A DNA stretch of 64,000 bases from assembly GCA_900546345.1 (NCBI GenBank), contig URCI01000004.1, forward strand, positions 44,026 to 108,025. The letters run 5' to 3'. The notes under the pieces are model-generated. The model made no database searches. It was not told the DNA's origin and was given only the letters and a program-made list of their open reading frames with translations. Positions within the stretch are counted from its first letter, which is position 1; each line of letters starts with the position of its first letter. The translations under genes were made by a program, and so were the position numbers. The stretch comes from an uncultured Prevotella sp. GTDB lineage: Bacteria > Bacteroidota > Bacteroidia > Bacteroidales > Bacteroidaceae. Below, one piece after another: positions 9,553-18,305 of this stretch.

Positions 9553-9577
9553 CGAGGGTCGTCTCATTGCACTTTTT
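9536..9577. terminator. Bidirectional terminator between PAP2 and LolC/E genes
   Basis: A perfect 15-bp stem with a GGG loop (AGTGCAATGAGACGA / TCGTCTCATTGCACT), flanked by A and T tracts. It can end both the plus-strand PAP2 operon and the minus-strand envelope operon. Confidence 0.9.
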
Positions 9578-9642
9578 ATGTTTGTACTGCTGCCAACTGC
9601 ATTGTTGGCCTTGTAGGATCCACGTCCCTGGACAGGACGTCT

Positions 9643-10863
9643 TTATTTTCTAAGGCTTCGTCTCACCGGATACCACACGGCCAGCCAACCCGTGGCAATG
9701 ACCGTCAGGAAGATGATGAACACGTCGTCGTAGTGGACGCTCACCGGATAAGCATTGACGACAAACGTGCCGTCGCTGCTGCCCATCTTGACAAACCCAT
9801 ATTGCTGTTGCAACCAACAGAGAAGCAATCCCAAGAGAATGCCCAGGATCGCTCCAAAGAAACTGATCAGACGCCCCTCGAAAAGGAAGATGCGGCGGAT
9901 CTGCTTGTCGGAGGCTCCAAGATTGCGCAGGGTGACGACATCGTCTTTCTTGTCGATAATCAGCATCGACAGAGAGCCGATGATGTTGAAACAAGCCACG
10001 ATCAGGATGAAAGTGAGGAAGATATAGGCCATGAGCTTTTCCACCTTCATGATCTTGAACGTGTCGCTCTGCTGCTCAAAACGGTCTAAGACACGATACT
10101 TGTCACCCGCGAGTTTCTGCATCTGTGCCTTGACTCCTTCAAGGTCAGACCCTGGTTTCAGTCTCAGTTCCAAAGCCGACACCATACCTTGCTGGTTGAA
10201 CAGATTCTGAGCAAACCCCAGACTGGTGATCATGTAGCTTTTGTCGTACTTACCCTGGTTAACGGAGAAAACCACACCGGGGGAGATGAGGGAATCAACG
10301 ACAAAGCCCGACTGCGGGTCTGTCATGTCGAGCTGTCCTTCACGCTGAGGCGCATAGATCTTGAGATAGCCCTTCCAGCTGGCTCCCAGACCAAGTTTCT
10401 GTGCCAGACGTATGCCAGGAGTGCCATACTGCAAATTGGCCGTGTGGAGCTGAAATTGCCCGTCGCCATAGAGAATCTCGGTGATATGGGTCAACTGCGG
10501 GAAGTTGTCATCCACACCTTTAATGGTCACCATGGCCTGTTTGCCGTCATAGATTGCCAACGCCATATCCTCTATGGTGCCAGTCGCCACGCTGACCTGC
10601 GGGAGATGGCTGATCTTTGTGAGGATAGGATCATCAGCGGGTACGGTCTTGCCTTGAACAGGAACCACCTTCAACTGTGGGTCGAAGTTAGTAAAGAAAC
10701 CAGCCACCATGTCATGGAAACCATTAAACACGGACAAGACAATGACGAGCGCCATCGTTGCGACAGCCACGCCTATGACTGAAATCAGGGAAATCACATT
10801 GATGGCGTGGGTTTTCTTCTTGGAGAAGAGATAGCGACGCGCCACAAAGAACGGAAAATTCAT
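9643..10863 (-). CDS. FtsX-like ABC transporter permease, LolC/LolE type
   Basis: A 406-residue permease related to LolC/LolE, which release lipoproteins from the inner membrane to the periplasmic carrier. It has one N-terminal membrane span (NVISLISVIGVAVATMALV), a large periplasmic domain, and three C-terminal spans with the FtsX fold (IFLTFILIVACFNIIGSL). The ATG at 10863 (MNFPFFVARRYLFSKKK) lies 7 bases after the rbfA stop and gives the normal family N-terminus. A longer frame would start inside rbfA and is rejected. No partner ATPase (lolD) is next to it. It is the last gene of the minus-strand envelope cluster. Confidence 0.88.
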   Translation of the reverse strand: MNFPFFVARRYLFSKKKTHAINVISLISVIGVAVATMALVIVLSVFNGFHDMVAGFFTNFDPQLKVVPVQGKTVPADDPILTKISHLPQVSVATGTIEDMALAIYDGKQAMVTIKGVDDNFPQLTHITEILYGDGQFQLHTANLQYGTPGIRLAQKLGLGASWKGYLKIYAPQREGQLDMTDPQSGFVVDSLISPGVVFSVNQGKYDKSYMITSLGFAQNLFNQQGMVSALELRLKPGSDLEGVKAQMQKLAGDKYRVLDRFEQQSDTFKIMKVEKLMAYIFLTFILIVACFNIIGSLSMLIIDKKDDVVTLRNLGASDKQIRRIFLFEGRLISFFGAILGILLGLLLCWLQQQYGFVKMGSSDGTFVVNAYPVSVHYDDVFIIFLTVIATGWLAVWYPVRRSLRK

Positions 10864-10870
10864 TGATCCT

Positions 10871-11209
10871 CTATTTCTTATTGAGCAACTCGTCGATATG
10901 GTCGATATAATCCAAACTGTCATCAAGGAAGAAGCGAAGCTCTGGAATGATGCGCAGCTGGTTGTGTACACGCCGCCCGAGCTCATAGCGTATGCTCTTC
11001 TCATTGCCCTTGATGTTGTTGAGCAACTCTTCAGACTTGGCCGAAGGGAAGATGCTCAGATAAGCCGTACAAATGCTTAGGTCAGGGCTGATGCGCACAC
11101 GTGTGACGCTGACAAGGACACCGTGCATGGCACGTGTCTGGCTCTGGAATATCTCAGCCAGCTCCTTTTGAAGAAGCCGGGCTATGCGGTTCTGTCTTGT
11201 TTCTTGCAT
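10871..11209 (-). CDS. rbfA: Ribosome-binding factor A
   Basis: RbfA binds the immature 30S subunit and helps 16S rRNA 5'-end maturation. The 112-residue protein has the family opening (METRQNRIARLLQKELAEI-type, here starting MQETRQNRIARLLQKEL) and the single KH-like domain with VSVTRVRISPDLS and a central IRYELGRRV stretch. Length is typical. It lies 22 bases after murI and 7 bases before the permease, so the three genes are probably cotranscribed. Confidence 0.95.
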   Translation of the reverse strand: MQETRQNRIARLLQKELAEIFQSQTRAMHGVLVSVTRVRISPDLSICTAYLSIFPSAKSEELLNNIKGNEKSIRYELGRRVHNQLRIIPELRFFLDDSLDYIDHIDELLNKK

Positions 11210-11231
11210 GACAATTGAATATTTGAAGTTT

Positions 11232-12116
11232 TTATCCTAATTCTATATGTTCTACCTGCACCTTCTCATGGAGGAAGATGGAGGCACTCTCCTTGAATTT
11301 CTCGGGATTCTCGGTCGTGAAGTAAGCCACGCGACCTCCTGTAGTCAGTCGCGAAGCCATGTCGGTATGACGCAGAAGATAGTCTTTGAGACTGCCGGCC
11401 ACATACTCTCCCTGAGGCACAATACGCACGCCGGGCTGCACATACTTCAGAATCTTTGGCATCAGAAGCGGGAAATGAGTGCAACCAAGAATGATCGTGT
11501 CGATCTGAGGGTCGAGCTGCATGAGTTGGTCAATGCGCTTCTTGACGAAATAATCGGCTCCGGGCGAGTCAGCCTCATTGTATTCCACGAGTGGCACCCA
11601 AAACGGACAAGCTTGCCCCGTCACCTTAATATTGGGCCAAAGCTTGGCGATCTCCATGTCATAGCTATGGCTCTTCACTGTGCCTTCGGTGGCCAACAGT
11701 CCCACATGACCATTGCGCGTGAGCTTGCCGATGATCTCTGCCGTAGGGCGAATGACGCCGAGCACACGGCGCTGAGGGTCCCAAAGGGGCAGATCGTTTT
11801 GTTGGATCGAGCGCAAAGCCTTTGCCGAGGCTGTATTGCAGCCCAGGATGACTAACTGGCAACCCATCTCAAAGAGCTTCTGCACGGCCTGGCGCGTGAA
11901 CTCATAGACGACTTCGAAAGAACGGGGGCCGTAGGGGGCACGGGCATTGTCGCCAAGATAGATGTAGTCATAACGTGGCAACAACTGACGGATGCCATGA
12001 AGGATCGTCAACCCTCCATAGCCTGAATCGAAGATGCCTATTGGCCCGGGAGCAGCAGGAAGGGACACCTGGGCTGCCTCAGACGCTTTGTTTTGATGAT
12101 CTGTATCTGTTTTCAT
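11232..12116 (-). CDS. murI: Glutamate racemase
   Basis: MurI converts L-glutamate to D-glutamate for peptidoglycan stem peptides. The 294-residue protein shows both cysteine motifs (LGCNTASA and LGCTHFPLL) and the N-terminal Asp motif IGIFDSGYGGLTIL. There is a roughly 25-residue N-terminal extension (MKTDTDHQNKASEAAQ...) before the family core. Its position right after the skp genes is a recurrent Bacteroidetes arrangement joining wall precursor and outer membrane assembly genes. Confidence 0.96.
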   Translation of the reverse strand: MKTDTDHQNKASEAAQVSLPAAPGPIGIFDSGYGGLTILHGIRQLLPRYDYIYLGDNARAPYGPRSFEVVYEFTRQAVQKLFEMGCQLVILGCNTASAKALRSIQQNDLPLWDPQRRVLGVIRPTAEIIGKLTRNGHVGLLATEGTVKSHSYDMEIAKLWPNIKVTGQACPFWVPLVEYNEADSPGADYFVKKRIDQLMQLDPQIDTIILGCTHFPLLMPKILKYVQPGVRIVPQGEYVAGSLKDYLLRHTDMASRLTTGGRVAYFTTENPEKFKESASIFLHEKVQVEHIELG

Positions 12117-12158
12117 CTCAATACTCCTTATCTAAATATGAGGAAAACCTTTCCGTCG

Positions 12159-12722
12159 TCATTTGACAGCCGAAAGCACATCGGCCGTAATGTCGATTCC
12201 CATCTCTGGATTAACAAAGGGCAACGCACCATTGTCGGTGTTGAGCACAAAGGCCAACCCTTTGGCATTGCCGACCCGCTGGATGGCTGCTGCAAGCTTT
12301 TCACGCAAAGGCTGATAAGCATCTTGCTCGGCATTGCTGAGATATTGCTTGGCCTGTTCCTTGAAGGTCAGATTCTTCTTCATCAACTCCTGTAGCTCGG
12401 CCTGCCGCTTCTCACGGATTGACGGTGCAAAGGTGCTCTGTCCATCAAGAAACGCTTCGTACTTGACATTGAACTCATCCTCTACACGCTTCATCTCTGC
12501 ATCGTATTTTGCCTTCAGATCGGCCAATGAGCGCTTGGCTTCTGCATAACCCGGCATGGCTTCCAATACGCTCTGACAGCTCAGAAAACCATATCGAAAC
12601 GAAGAAACAGACGGTCGGTCCTGCACCGCACCGGCTGTAGGTGGCACTGGCGACACTGAGCCCTGCGCAAAAAGCTGACTACCGCAAAGCAAGAAGAAAG
12701 CACAAAGTAACAAATGCTTCAT
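12159..12722 (-). CDS. OmpH/Skp family periplasmic chaperone, paralogue 1
   Basis: A 187-residue OmpH/Skp protein that would hold unfolded outer membrane proteins in the periplasm. The signal peptide (MKHLLLCAFFLLCGSQLFAQ) is followed by a linker, then a beta strand (YGFLSCQSVL) and long charged coiled-coil helices (EAKRSLADLKAKYDAEMKRV). The C-terminal strand closes the trimerisation head (LAFVLNTDNG). It is the most divergent of the three paralogues and is separated from paralogue 2 by a hairpin at 12773-12805. Confidence 0.88.
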   Translation of the reverse strand: MKHLLLCAFFLLCGSQLFAQGSVSPVPPTAGAVQDRPSVSSFRYGFLSCQSVLEAMPGYAEAKRSLADLKAKYDAEMKRVEDEFNVKYEAFLDGQSTFAPSIREKRQAELQELMKKNLTFKEQAKQYLSNAEQDAYQPLREKLAAAIQRVGNAKGLAFVLNTDNGALPFVNPEMGIDITADVLSAVK

Positions 12723-12772
12723 GGTGTATATGATTATGGTATTGACAACACGATCCTAAAAAGACAACAAGA

Positions 12773-12805
12773 GGTGAGGGCATGCCACGTGGCGCACCCT
12801 CACCC
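12773..12805 (-). terminator. Stem-loop between skp paralogues 1 and 2
   Basis: GGTGAGGG pairs with CCCTCACC around an inner GCCACGTGGC palindrome. On the minus strand a T-rich stretch (TTGTTGTCTTTTT) follows. It could attenuate transcription within the operon or stabilise the upstream mRNA. Confidence 0.55.
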
Positions 12806-12840
12806 CAGCTCCTCGTCATGCCGAGGAAAGAGTGATGCCT

Positions 12841-13335
12841 TTATTTGATCTTATTGATCTCGGCCTGTACCTTGGCGGTCACGTCCTCGACATTTGTGCC
12901 TGTATAGACGGCTGCACCCTCTTCGAAGATGTAAGTGAAGCCGCCTGCCTTACCGACATTCTCAATGGCTTTACGCACCTTCTCGACGATAGGCTGCATC
13001 TTGTCTTGCTGTGCCTTCTGCAGTGCCTGCTGATTGTCGCTGTAGGTCTGCTGGATCTTCTGATAGAGCGTATTGAGCTCTTCCTCCTTCTGCTTTTGTG
13101 CAGTAGGGTTCATTGTGCTCTTTGCCTTATCATAAGCATCGCTCTGGCGCTTGAGTTCATCCTGCATGCTCTTCAAGTCATTCTCGTACTGTTTGGCCGT
13201 GGCCTGCAGTTCTCCATTGACTTTAGCAATTTCAGGCAGATTCTGCATGATGGTCTGTGTGTTGACCTTGCCGAACTTCTGAGCGAAGGTAGCCAAAGGA
13301 GCCATCAGCATTAACATTAAAAGTAACTTTTTCAT
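12841..13335 (-). CDS. OmpH/Skp family periplasmic chaperone, paralogue 2
   Basis: A 164-residue Skp-like protein with signal peptide MKKLLLMLMLMAPLATFAQ, a head strand (FGKVNTQTIMQNLPE) and long Gln/Lys-rich coiled-coil arms. The closing strand is GGFTYIFEEGAAVY. The size is that of classical Skp. It lies 30 bases after paralogue 3 in the same direction, so cotranscription is likely. It presumably works with the adjacent BamA as a carrier of outer membrane proteins. Confidence 0.9.
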   Translation of the reverse strand: MKKLLLMLMLMAPLATFAQKFGKVNTQTIMQNLPEIAKVNGELQATAKQYENDLKSMQDELKRQSDAYDKAKSTMNPTAQKQKEEELNTLYQKIQQTYSDNQQALQKAQQDKMQPIVEKVRKAIENVGKAGGFTYIFEEGAAVYTGTNVEDVTAKVQAEINKIK

Positions 13336-13365
13336 GGTTGATTGTTTTTATTGTTTTAATTATGT

Positions 13366-13923
13366 TTACTTTCCATACCCCAGCTTTTGGAGCACCTCAT
13401 CAGAGATATCGATCTTAGGCGAACCAAAGATGATGGCAGTGTCAGAAGCACGGTCGAGAACCAGACTATAACCTCGGAGCTCGGAGATGTCCTTTACCGC
13501 ATTGTAAATCTCTTCCTGGATCGGCGTCATCAGGCTTTCGCGCTTCTTAAACAACTCTCCTTCAGGGCCGAAATATTTCTGCTTGAGTTCTGCTGCCTCC
13601 TTTTCTTTCTGCATGATCTGCTCTTGCTTGTTTTTTTTCTGTTCCTGCGAGAGGAAGACCATCTCATTCTGATAATTCTTGTACATGGTGGCGGCTTCGG
13701 TATTCAAAGCTTCCACCTCAGCCTGCCACTTCTTAGACACTTGGTTGAGTTGCTCGTTGGCACGCTCGTAAGCCGGAATGTTTTTCAGCACATAGTCCAT
13801 GTCGACGAGCGCAAACTTCTGTGCATGTGCCTTGCTGACAGGCAAGAGAGAGAAGAGGCAGACGAGGAGGATGGCTCCAAGCTTACCCCAAACGTTTTTG
13901 AAAAACGTGTGCTTCATATTCAA
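13366..13923 (-). CDS. OmpH/Skp family periplasmic chaperone, paralogue 3
   Basis: A 185-residue Skp-like protein, first of the trio after bamA. It has a long signal peptide ending SKAHAQ. The head strand FALVDMDYVLKNIPAYE is followed by charged coiled-coil arms (QEQKKNKQEQIMQKEKEAAE) and the closing strand GYSLVLDRASDTAIIFG. An internal ATG two codons in (MKHTFFKN) is an alternative start. A 22-bp repeat array separates it from bamA. Confidence 0.9.
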   Translation of the reverse strand: MNMKHTFFKNVWGKLGAILLVCLFSLLPVSKAHAQKFALVDMDYVLKNIPAYERANEQLNQVSKKWQAEVEALNTEAATMYKNYQNEMVFLSQEQKKNKQEQIMQKEKEAAELKQKYFGPEGELFKKRESLMTPIQEEIYNAVKDISELRGYSLVLDRASDTAIIFGSPKIDISDEVLQKLGYGK

Positions 13924-13935
13924 TTCTCCTATTTT

Positions 13936-14092
13936 TTATAGAGGACTAACCTTGTTTTACAGAGGACTACCCCCGTTTGTACAGAGGACTAAGCTCATTT
14001 GTACAGAGGACTAAGCTCATTTGTACAGAGGACTAACCTTGTTTGTACAGAGGAATAACCTCGTTTTTATAGAGGGCTAACCTTGCGACGCT
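13936..14092. repeat. Seven-unit 22-bp tandem repeat between bamA and skp
   Basis: Seven units of acAGAGGACTAAsctcgTTTGT begin with AGAGG at 13940, 13961, 13983, 14005, 14027, 14049 and 14071, a 21-22 bp period. Units diverge mostly in the middle (CTT, CCC, GCT). The array sits in the bamA-skp intergenic gap of the operon. No reading frame is apparent in it, and there are no spacers, so it is not CRISPR. Confidence 0.9.
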
Positions 14093-14161
14093 TTTCTTGT
14101 TTGTATGTTACAAGGTTCTCCCTCTTTTTTTACTTTTTTACCTTTTTACTTGAATGTCTTA

Positions 14162-16801
14162 TTAGAACTCCTGACCGAGGACGAAGTGGAACTGGCTTCC
14201 GCCCTTGCTGCCCTGGTTGTCCTTGTCGAAGCCGTAAGCCCAGTCAATACCCATCAAGCCGACCATAGGCAGATAGATACGCACACCGACACCTGCCGAG
14301 CGTTTCATCTGGAAAGGATTGAACTTGCTCGTCTCTGTCCAGGCGTTACCACCCTCCACGAAGGTCAGTCCGTAGATCGTCGTATTGCCCAACAGGAACG
14401 GATAGCGAAGCTCCAGCGACATGCGGTCGTAGGCATAGCCCTCTGAACCATAGGGCGTGAGCGATCCATTCTCGTAACCACGCAGTCCGATGGTCTCCTC
14501 TCCATAGGTGCTGGAATAGCCGCTCATACCGTCACCACCGACGTAGAACGTCTCGAACGGACTCTTCTTATACTTGTTGTAGCTGCCGAGGATACCAAAT
14601 TCCACGCGCGTCATGAGCACGAAGCACTTCTGGGCGCTGTTGAGCGCGGTGAACGTGCGGGCCTTGAACTTCCATTTGTTGTATTCTATCCAGCGGTATT
14701 TCTCCTGCTGCTCTCTGACGTAGTTGGCCGAGTATGGGTTTGTGGCCAGATTCTTATAATCCTTGCCATCCCACAAGCTCCATGGCGGAGTGAGTGTGAC
14801 GCTGGCGGTGAACTCTGAGCCACGGCGTGGGAAGAGCTGGTTGTCGGTTGACGAACGGTTGAGGGCAATGCTCAGGTTGAGGTTGTTGCTGTTACCCGTG
14901 GTCATCAGATCAGAGAAATAGCGCCAGTTCTTCAGCATATAACGTGTAAACGAGAGCTCAAGTGAAAGATTGAAGTAGTCATCGGGCCAGCGCAAACGCT
15001 TACCCCAACCGAGGCTTACACCAAAGAGCTTGACATACTTGTCAGGATCATAGTAGTTCTCATAATTGCTATAGTTATATGAATAGCTATTATATCCATA
15101 GAGTGACTGCAGATAGCTGTTCTGCCATGCCGAGTTGTAGTAGTTGCTCGACACATCCGTCTGTTTGGAGTAGAAAGCTCCGACAGAGAACTGTATAGGA
15201 CGCTTACCTCCAAACCAGTTGGTAGAATAACTGGTGTTATAGCTCTGGTAGTAGGAACCATTGGTCTGCACGCCGATGGAGAGTTTCTCACCATCGCCAA
15301 TAGGCATAATGCCCCGGTGCTCCTTGTTCTTGTTGAACAGGTTGGCCATGGAGAAGTTGTTGAGCGTCAATCCCACGCGTCCGATGATACCGGTCTGTCC
15401 CCATCCCAAAGAGAACTCGATTTGGTCGTTGGACTTCTGCGTCAGGTTCCAGTTGATGTCCACCGTTCCGTCCTCAGCATTGGGCTTGACATCCGGTGTC
15501 ACCTTCTCTGGGTCGAAGAATCCCATAGAAGCCAGCTCACGTGCGGAACGCATGAGGGCTTCCTTGGAGAAGAGGTCTCCCGGCTTGGTACGAAGCTCAC
15601 GGCGCACCACATTCTCATAGAGTCGGTCATTGCCATTGATACGTACATGGCTCAGGTGAGCCTGCGGTCCTTCCAGCACACGCATCTCCAGATCAATGGA
15701 GTCGCCAACAATGTTTTGCTCGGCAGGATCGATGGATGAGAACACATAGCCATTGTTGTAGTAGAGGTTGGAAACGGCATCGTCGTCATCTCTCAATCGC
15801 TTATTGAGGAGCTTTTGGTTATAGACATCGCCCTTTTTCATGCCCAACAGGTTGGAAAGGTATGCCGAGTTATAGACCGTGTTGCCTACCCAATGGATGT
15901 TACGAATGTAGTATTTCTTGCCCTCATCTACTTTGATGTAGACATTGACATGTTTTGGATCGTTGTTCCACACACTGTCCTTCAGGATAGCGGCATCACG
16001 GTAGCCCAGCTCATAGTATTTCTCAATGAGCTTCTCTTTGTCGGCTTTCCATCGCTCAGGTGTGAACTTCTTGGATTTGAGGAAGGTAGAGAGTTTGCCG
16101 GCCTCATGGGTCTTGGCAAAGGCACCCTTGTGGAAGAGTCCGCCCTTGATTCTGAGGTTGCTCAGATGCTTGTTTCCCTCGATGTAGATATGCCGCACCT
16201 TGATCTTGTCCTTCTTGTCGATGATGACGTCGAGGATGACCTGGTTCTTACCAGTGACGTCGGGCCGCTGCTGAATCTGTATATCAGCATTTTTGTAACC
16301 CTTGTCGTCGAAGTATTTCTTAGCAAGAATCTTGGCACGATCAATCATGTTTGGCGTGATCTGACCACCTTGCAGGATACCGAGTTTCTTCTCCATATCC
16401 TCTTTCTCGCTCTTCTTCAGTCCCACGTAATTAATGGTGGAGACACGCGGACGCGCCTTGAGAGAGATATGCAGATAGATCTTATCACCCACGATAGAGT
16501 CTGCGGAGATCTTCACATCAGAGAAGAGACCGTGCTTCCAATAGCGTTTGACGGCCTCTGTGATTTCCGTGCCGGGCACCGAGATATGCTGTCCGACAGA
16601 GAGACCAGAGATGCCTGTAAGCATATAATCCTCATAACCGTCAATGCCGGAGACGTTGAAGCCTCCGATGACAAGGTCACGCGGCGTGCCGGCATAATTG
16701 ATGTCGGGGTGTATGATCTGCTCCTGTGCCTGTATGCTGGCAACGACGGCCAAGGCAAGGCAGGTTGCCAAGACTTTTTTCTTATTATGATGCATCTTCA
16801 A
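14162..16801 (-). CDS. bamA: Outer membrane protein assembly factor BamA (Omp85)
   Basis: BamA is the central subunit of the machine that inserts beta-barrel proteins into the outer membrane. The 879-residue protein has a signal peptide (LALAVVASIQAQ), a series of POTRA domains (roughly residues 40-460; for example VSTINYVGLKKSEKEDM and VRHIYIEGNKHLS) and a C-terminal 16-strand barrel. The barrel contains a Tyr/Asn/Ser-rich stretch (YNSYSYNYSNYENYYDPD) likely to be a surface loop. The protein ends FHFVLGQEF, with a terminal aromatic as in outer membrane proteins. It lies 17 bases after uppS in the same operon. Confidence 0.96.
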   Translation of the reverse strand: MKMHHNKKKVLATCLALAVVASIQAQEQIIHPDINYAGTPRDLVIGGFNVSGIDGYEDYMLTGISGLSVGQHISVPGTEITEAVKRYWKHGLFSDVKISADSIVGDKIYLHISLKARPRVSTINYVGLKKSEKEDMEKKLGILQGGQITPNMIDRAKILAKKYFDDKGYKNADIQIQQRPDVTGKNQVILDVIIDKKDKIKVRHIYIEGNKHLSNLRIKGGLFHKGAFAKTHEAGKLSTFLKSKKFTPERWKADKEKLIEKYYELGYRDAAILKDSVWNNDPKHVNVYIKVDEGKKYYIRNIHWVGNTVYNSAYLSNLLGMKKGDVYNQKLLNKRLRDDDDAVSNLYYNNGYVFSSIDPAEQNIVGDSIDLEMRVLEGPQAHLSHVRINGNDRLYENVVRRELRTKPGDLFSKEALMRSARELASMGFFDPEKVTPDVKPNAEDGTVDINWNLTQKSNDQIEFSLGWGQTGIIGRVGLTLNNFSMANLFNKNKEHRGIMPIGDGEKLSIGVQTNGSYYQSYNTSYSTNWFGGKRPIQFSVGAFYSKQTDVSSNYYNSAWQNSYLQSLYGYNSYSYNYSNYENYYDPDKYVKLFGVSLGWGKRLRWPDDYFNLSLELSFTRYMLKNWRYFSDLMTTGNSNNLNLSIALNRSSTDNQLFPRRGSEFTASVTLTPPWSLWDGKDYKNLATNPYSANYVREQQEKYRWIEYNKWKFKARTFTALNSAQKCFVLMTRVEFGILGSYNKYKKSPFETFYVGGDGMSGYSSTYGEETIGLRGYENGSLTPYGSEGYAYDRMSLELRYPFLLGNTTIYGLTFVEGGNAWTETSKFNPFQMKRSAGVGVRIYLPMVGLMGIDWAYGFDKDNQGSKGGSQFHFVLGQEF

Positions 16802-16818
16802 AGAATTGTCGTTTGTGA

Positions 16819-17583
16819 TTATATGTTATCCTCGGTACTCTCTTCCACTTGTTGCTCGGTTTTGCCGAAGCGCCGTTGGCGTGACTGATAGCTGAGGATG
16901 GCTTTGCGCAGGTCTTCTTCAGAAAAGTCGGGCCAATAGGTGTCACAGAAGTAAAGTTCGCTATAGGCGATCTGCCAAAGCAGGAAGTTGCTGATGCGCA
17001 GCTCGCCACCTGTGCGGATCAGCAAGTCGGGATCAGGCATGAAACTCGTCTGCATGTGCTCGTTGATGAGGTCTTCTGTGATATCAAAGCTTTCGACATG
17101 CTGTCGTCCGATACGCCAAGGACGTGTGCGCTCCTCGATAATGTCCTTCACAGCCTGGGTAATTTCCCAACGTGAGGAATAGCTCAGTGCCACGACCATA
17201 GTCATGGCTTGATTGTCTTTGGTGTGCTCTTCTGTTTCCCGAAGTTTCTGCTGCACTTCGTCAGGAAGGCGCTTGATATCGCCAATGACTCGAAAACGCA
17301 CATTGTTCTTCATGAAGATTTCATCTTCGAGAGACGTCAGCACGAGTCCCATCAACGCGTGAATCTCAGTGGCAGGACGGTTCCAGTTCTCTGTGGAGAA
17401 GGTGTAGAGTGTGAGATATTTCACCCCCAGGCGAACACACTCCGAGGTGATGCGGCGCACCGTCTCCACTCCGGCCTGATGGCCATAGGAGCGGTCTTTG
17501 CCTCGCTCAGTAGCCCAACGTCCATTGCCATCCATAATAATGGCAATGTGCTGTGGAATCCTTGTCATATCGAGTTCTGCCAT
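16819..17583 (-). CDS. uppS: Isoprenyl transferase (undecaprenyl diphosphate synthase)
   Basis: UppS builds the C55 lipid carrier used for peptidoglycan and surface glycans. The 254-residue protein has the signature [12 protein letters not shown] (catalytic Asp in MDGNGRW), [11 protein letters not shown], the FSTENW motif and the C-terminal [19 protein letters not shown] block. The extra C-terminal tail is acidic. It starts 2 bases after the DUF6089 gene and precedes bamA by 17 bases, a widely seen Bacteroidetes order. Confidence 0.97.
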   Translation of the reverse strand: MAELDMTRIPQHIAIIMDGNGRWATERGKDRSYGHQAGVETVRRITSECVRLGVKYLTLYTFSTENWNRPATEIHALMGLVLTSLEDEIFMKNNVRFRVIGDIKRLPDEVQQKLRETEEHTKDNQAMTMVVALSYSSRWEITQAVKDIIEERTRPWRIGRQHVESFDITEDLINEHMQTSFMPDPDLLIRTGGELRISNFLLWQIAYSELYFCDTYWPDFSEEDLRKAILSYQSRQRRFGKTEQQVEESTEDNI

Positions 17584-17585
17584 AT

Positions 17586-18293
17586 CTAAAATTCTTTATT
17601 GCATGTTGTACATTTGGGTGCAAAGCAGTAAGTGAGTGTCGCTTGCAGCAGTGAGTAGCAATCGGTGTTTTTAAACAGTCCGCTGCTTTTGATGTGATAG
17701 GGATCTTTCACCCCGTCAAGTTCGTCACACTGCGCAAAGTGAATGGACCATTCCAATCCAACGTTCACCCGTTCACCCACTTTGTATTTCATTCCGAAGC
17801 CTACGGGCAGGTTGAAAGCGACCTTGCCTTTTTTGGATCCTTCGTTCTGTTTCACATCAGCATAGGTCATACCCAGCCCGGCAAAGACAAATGGCGTCAA
17901 CCGCTTGGCGCCTCTATAATCCCGGCCAGTGCCATAGGGCCAAAAATTCAGTTCATAGAGCACGGAGGCATCGTAGAGAGAATTCTTAAACCTATAGACC
18001 TGACTGTCATAGTCGGGATAATAGGTCTCCACATCGGCCGAGGAACCCTTCATCGTACCTTTGGTCACATGAAGCCGCAATGCCATGTAGGGATTGAAGA
18101 CATATCGCCCCATCAATGACACAGCGGGCTGAAGATCTTTCGTCACATTGCCGTTGAAATCTCCTAAATAGCCCATCATGCCTGCTCCGACTCCTACTTC
18201 AAGTCGGTATTCGCTGTCATCCTGTGCCATGGAAGGAATTGCCATCATGGTCAGTAAGACAAGAGAAGCGAACCTCCGCACCTTCATACGCAC
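17586..18293 (-). CDS. DUF6089-type outer membrane beta-barrel protein
   Basis: A 235-residue exported protein with a signal peptide ending IPSMAQ. It has alternating strands typical of an 8-stranded barrel ([47 protein letters not shown]). Proteins of this kind sit upstream of uppS-bamA in many Bacteroidetes and are classed as DUF6089; no function is established. The short Cys-containing C-terminus (CTTCNKEF) is unusual for a barrel end. Tight spacing (12 bases after the DUF6242 gene, 2 before uppS) indicates one operon. Confidence 0.75.
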   Translation of the reverse strand: MRMKVRRFASLVLLTMMAIPSMAQDDSEYRLEVGVGAGMMGYLGDFNGNVTKDLQPAVSLMGRYVFNPYMALRLHVTKGTMKGSSADVETYYPDYDSQVYRFKNSLYDASVLYELNFWPYGTGRDYRGAKRLTPFVFAGLGMTYADVKQNEGSKKGKVAFNLPVGFGMKYKVGERVNVGLEWSIHFAQCDELDGVKDPYHIKSSGLFKNTDCYSLLQATLTYCFAPKCTTCNKEF

Positions 18294-18305
18294 GCAATTG
18301 GGGGA

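Noticed and set aside
10864..11004. Longer N-terminus for the LolC/E-type permease
   Set aside because: The extension would be read inside rbfA in another frame; the ATG at 10863 gives the family N-terminus.
13936..14092. CRISPR array
   Set aside because: Units are contiguous 22-bp repeats without unique spacers, and there are no cas genes.
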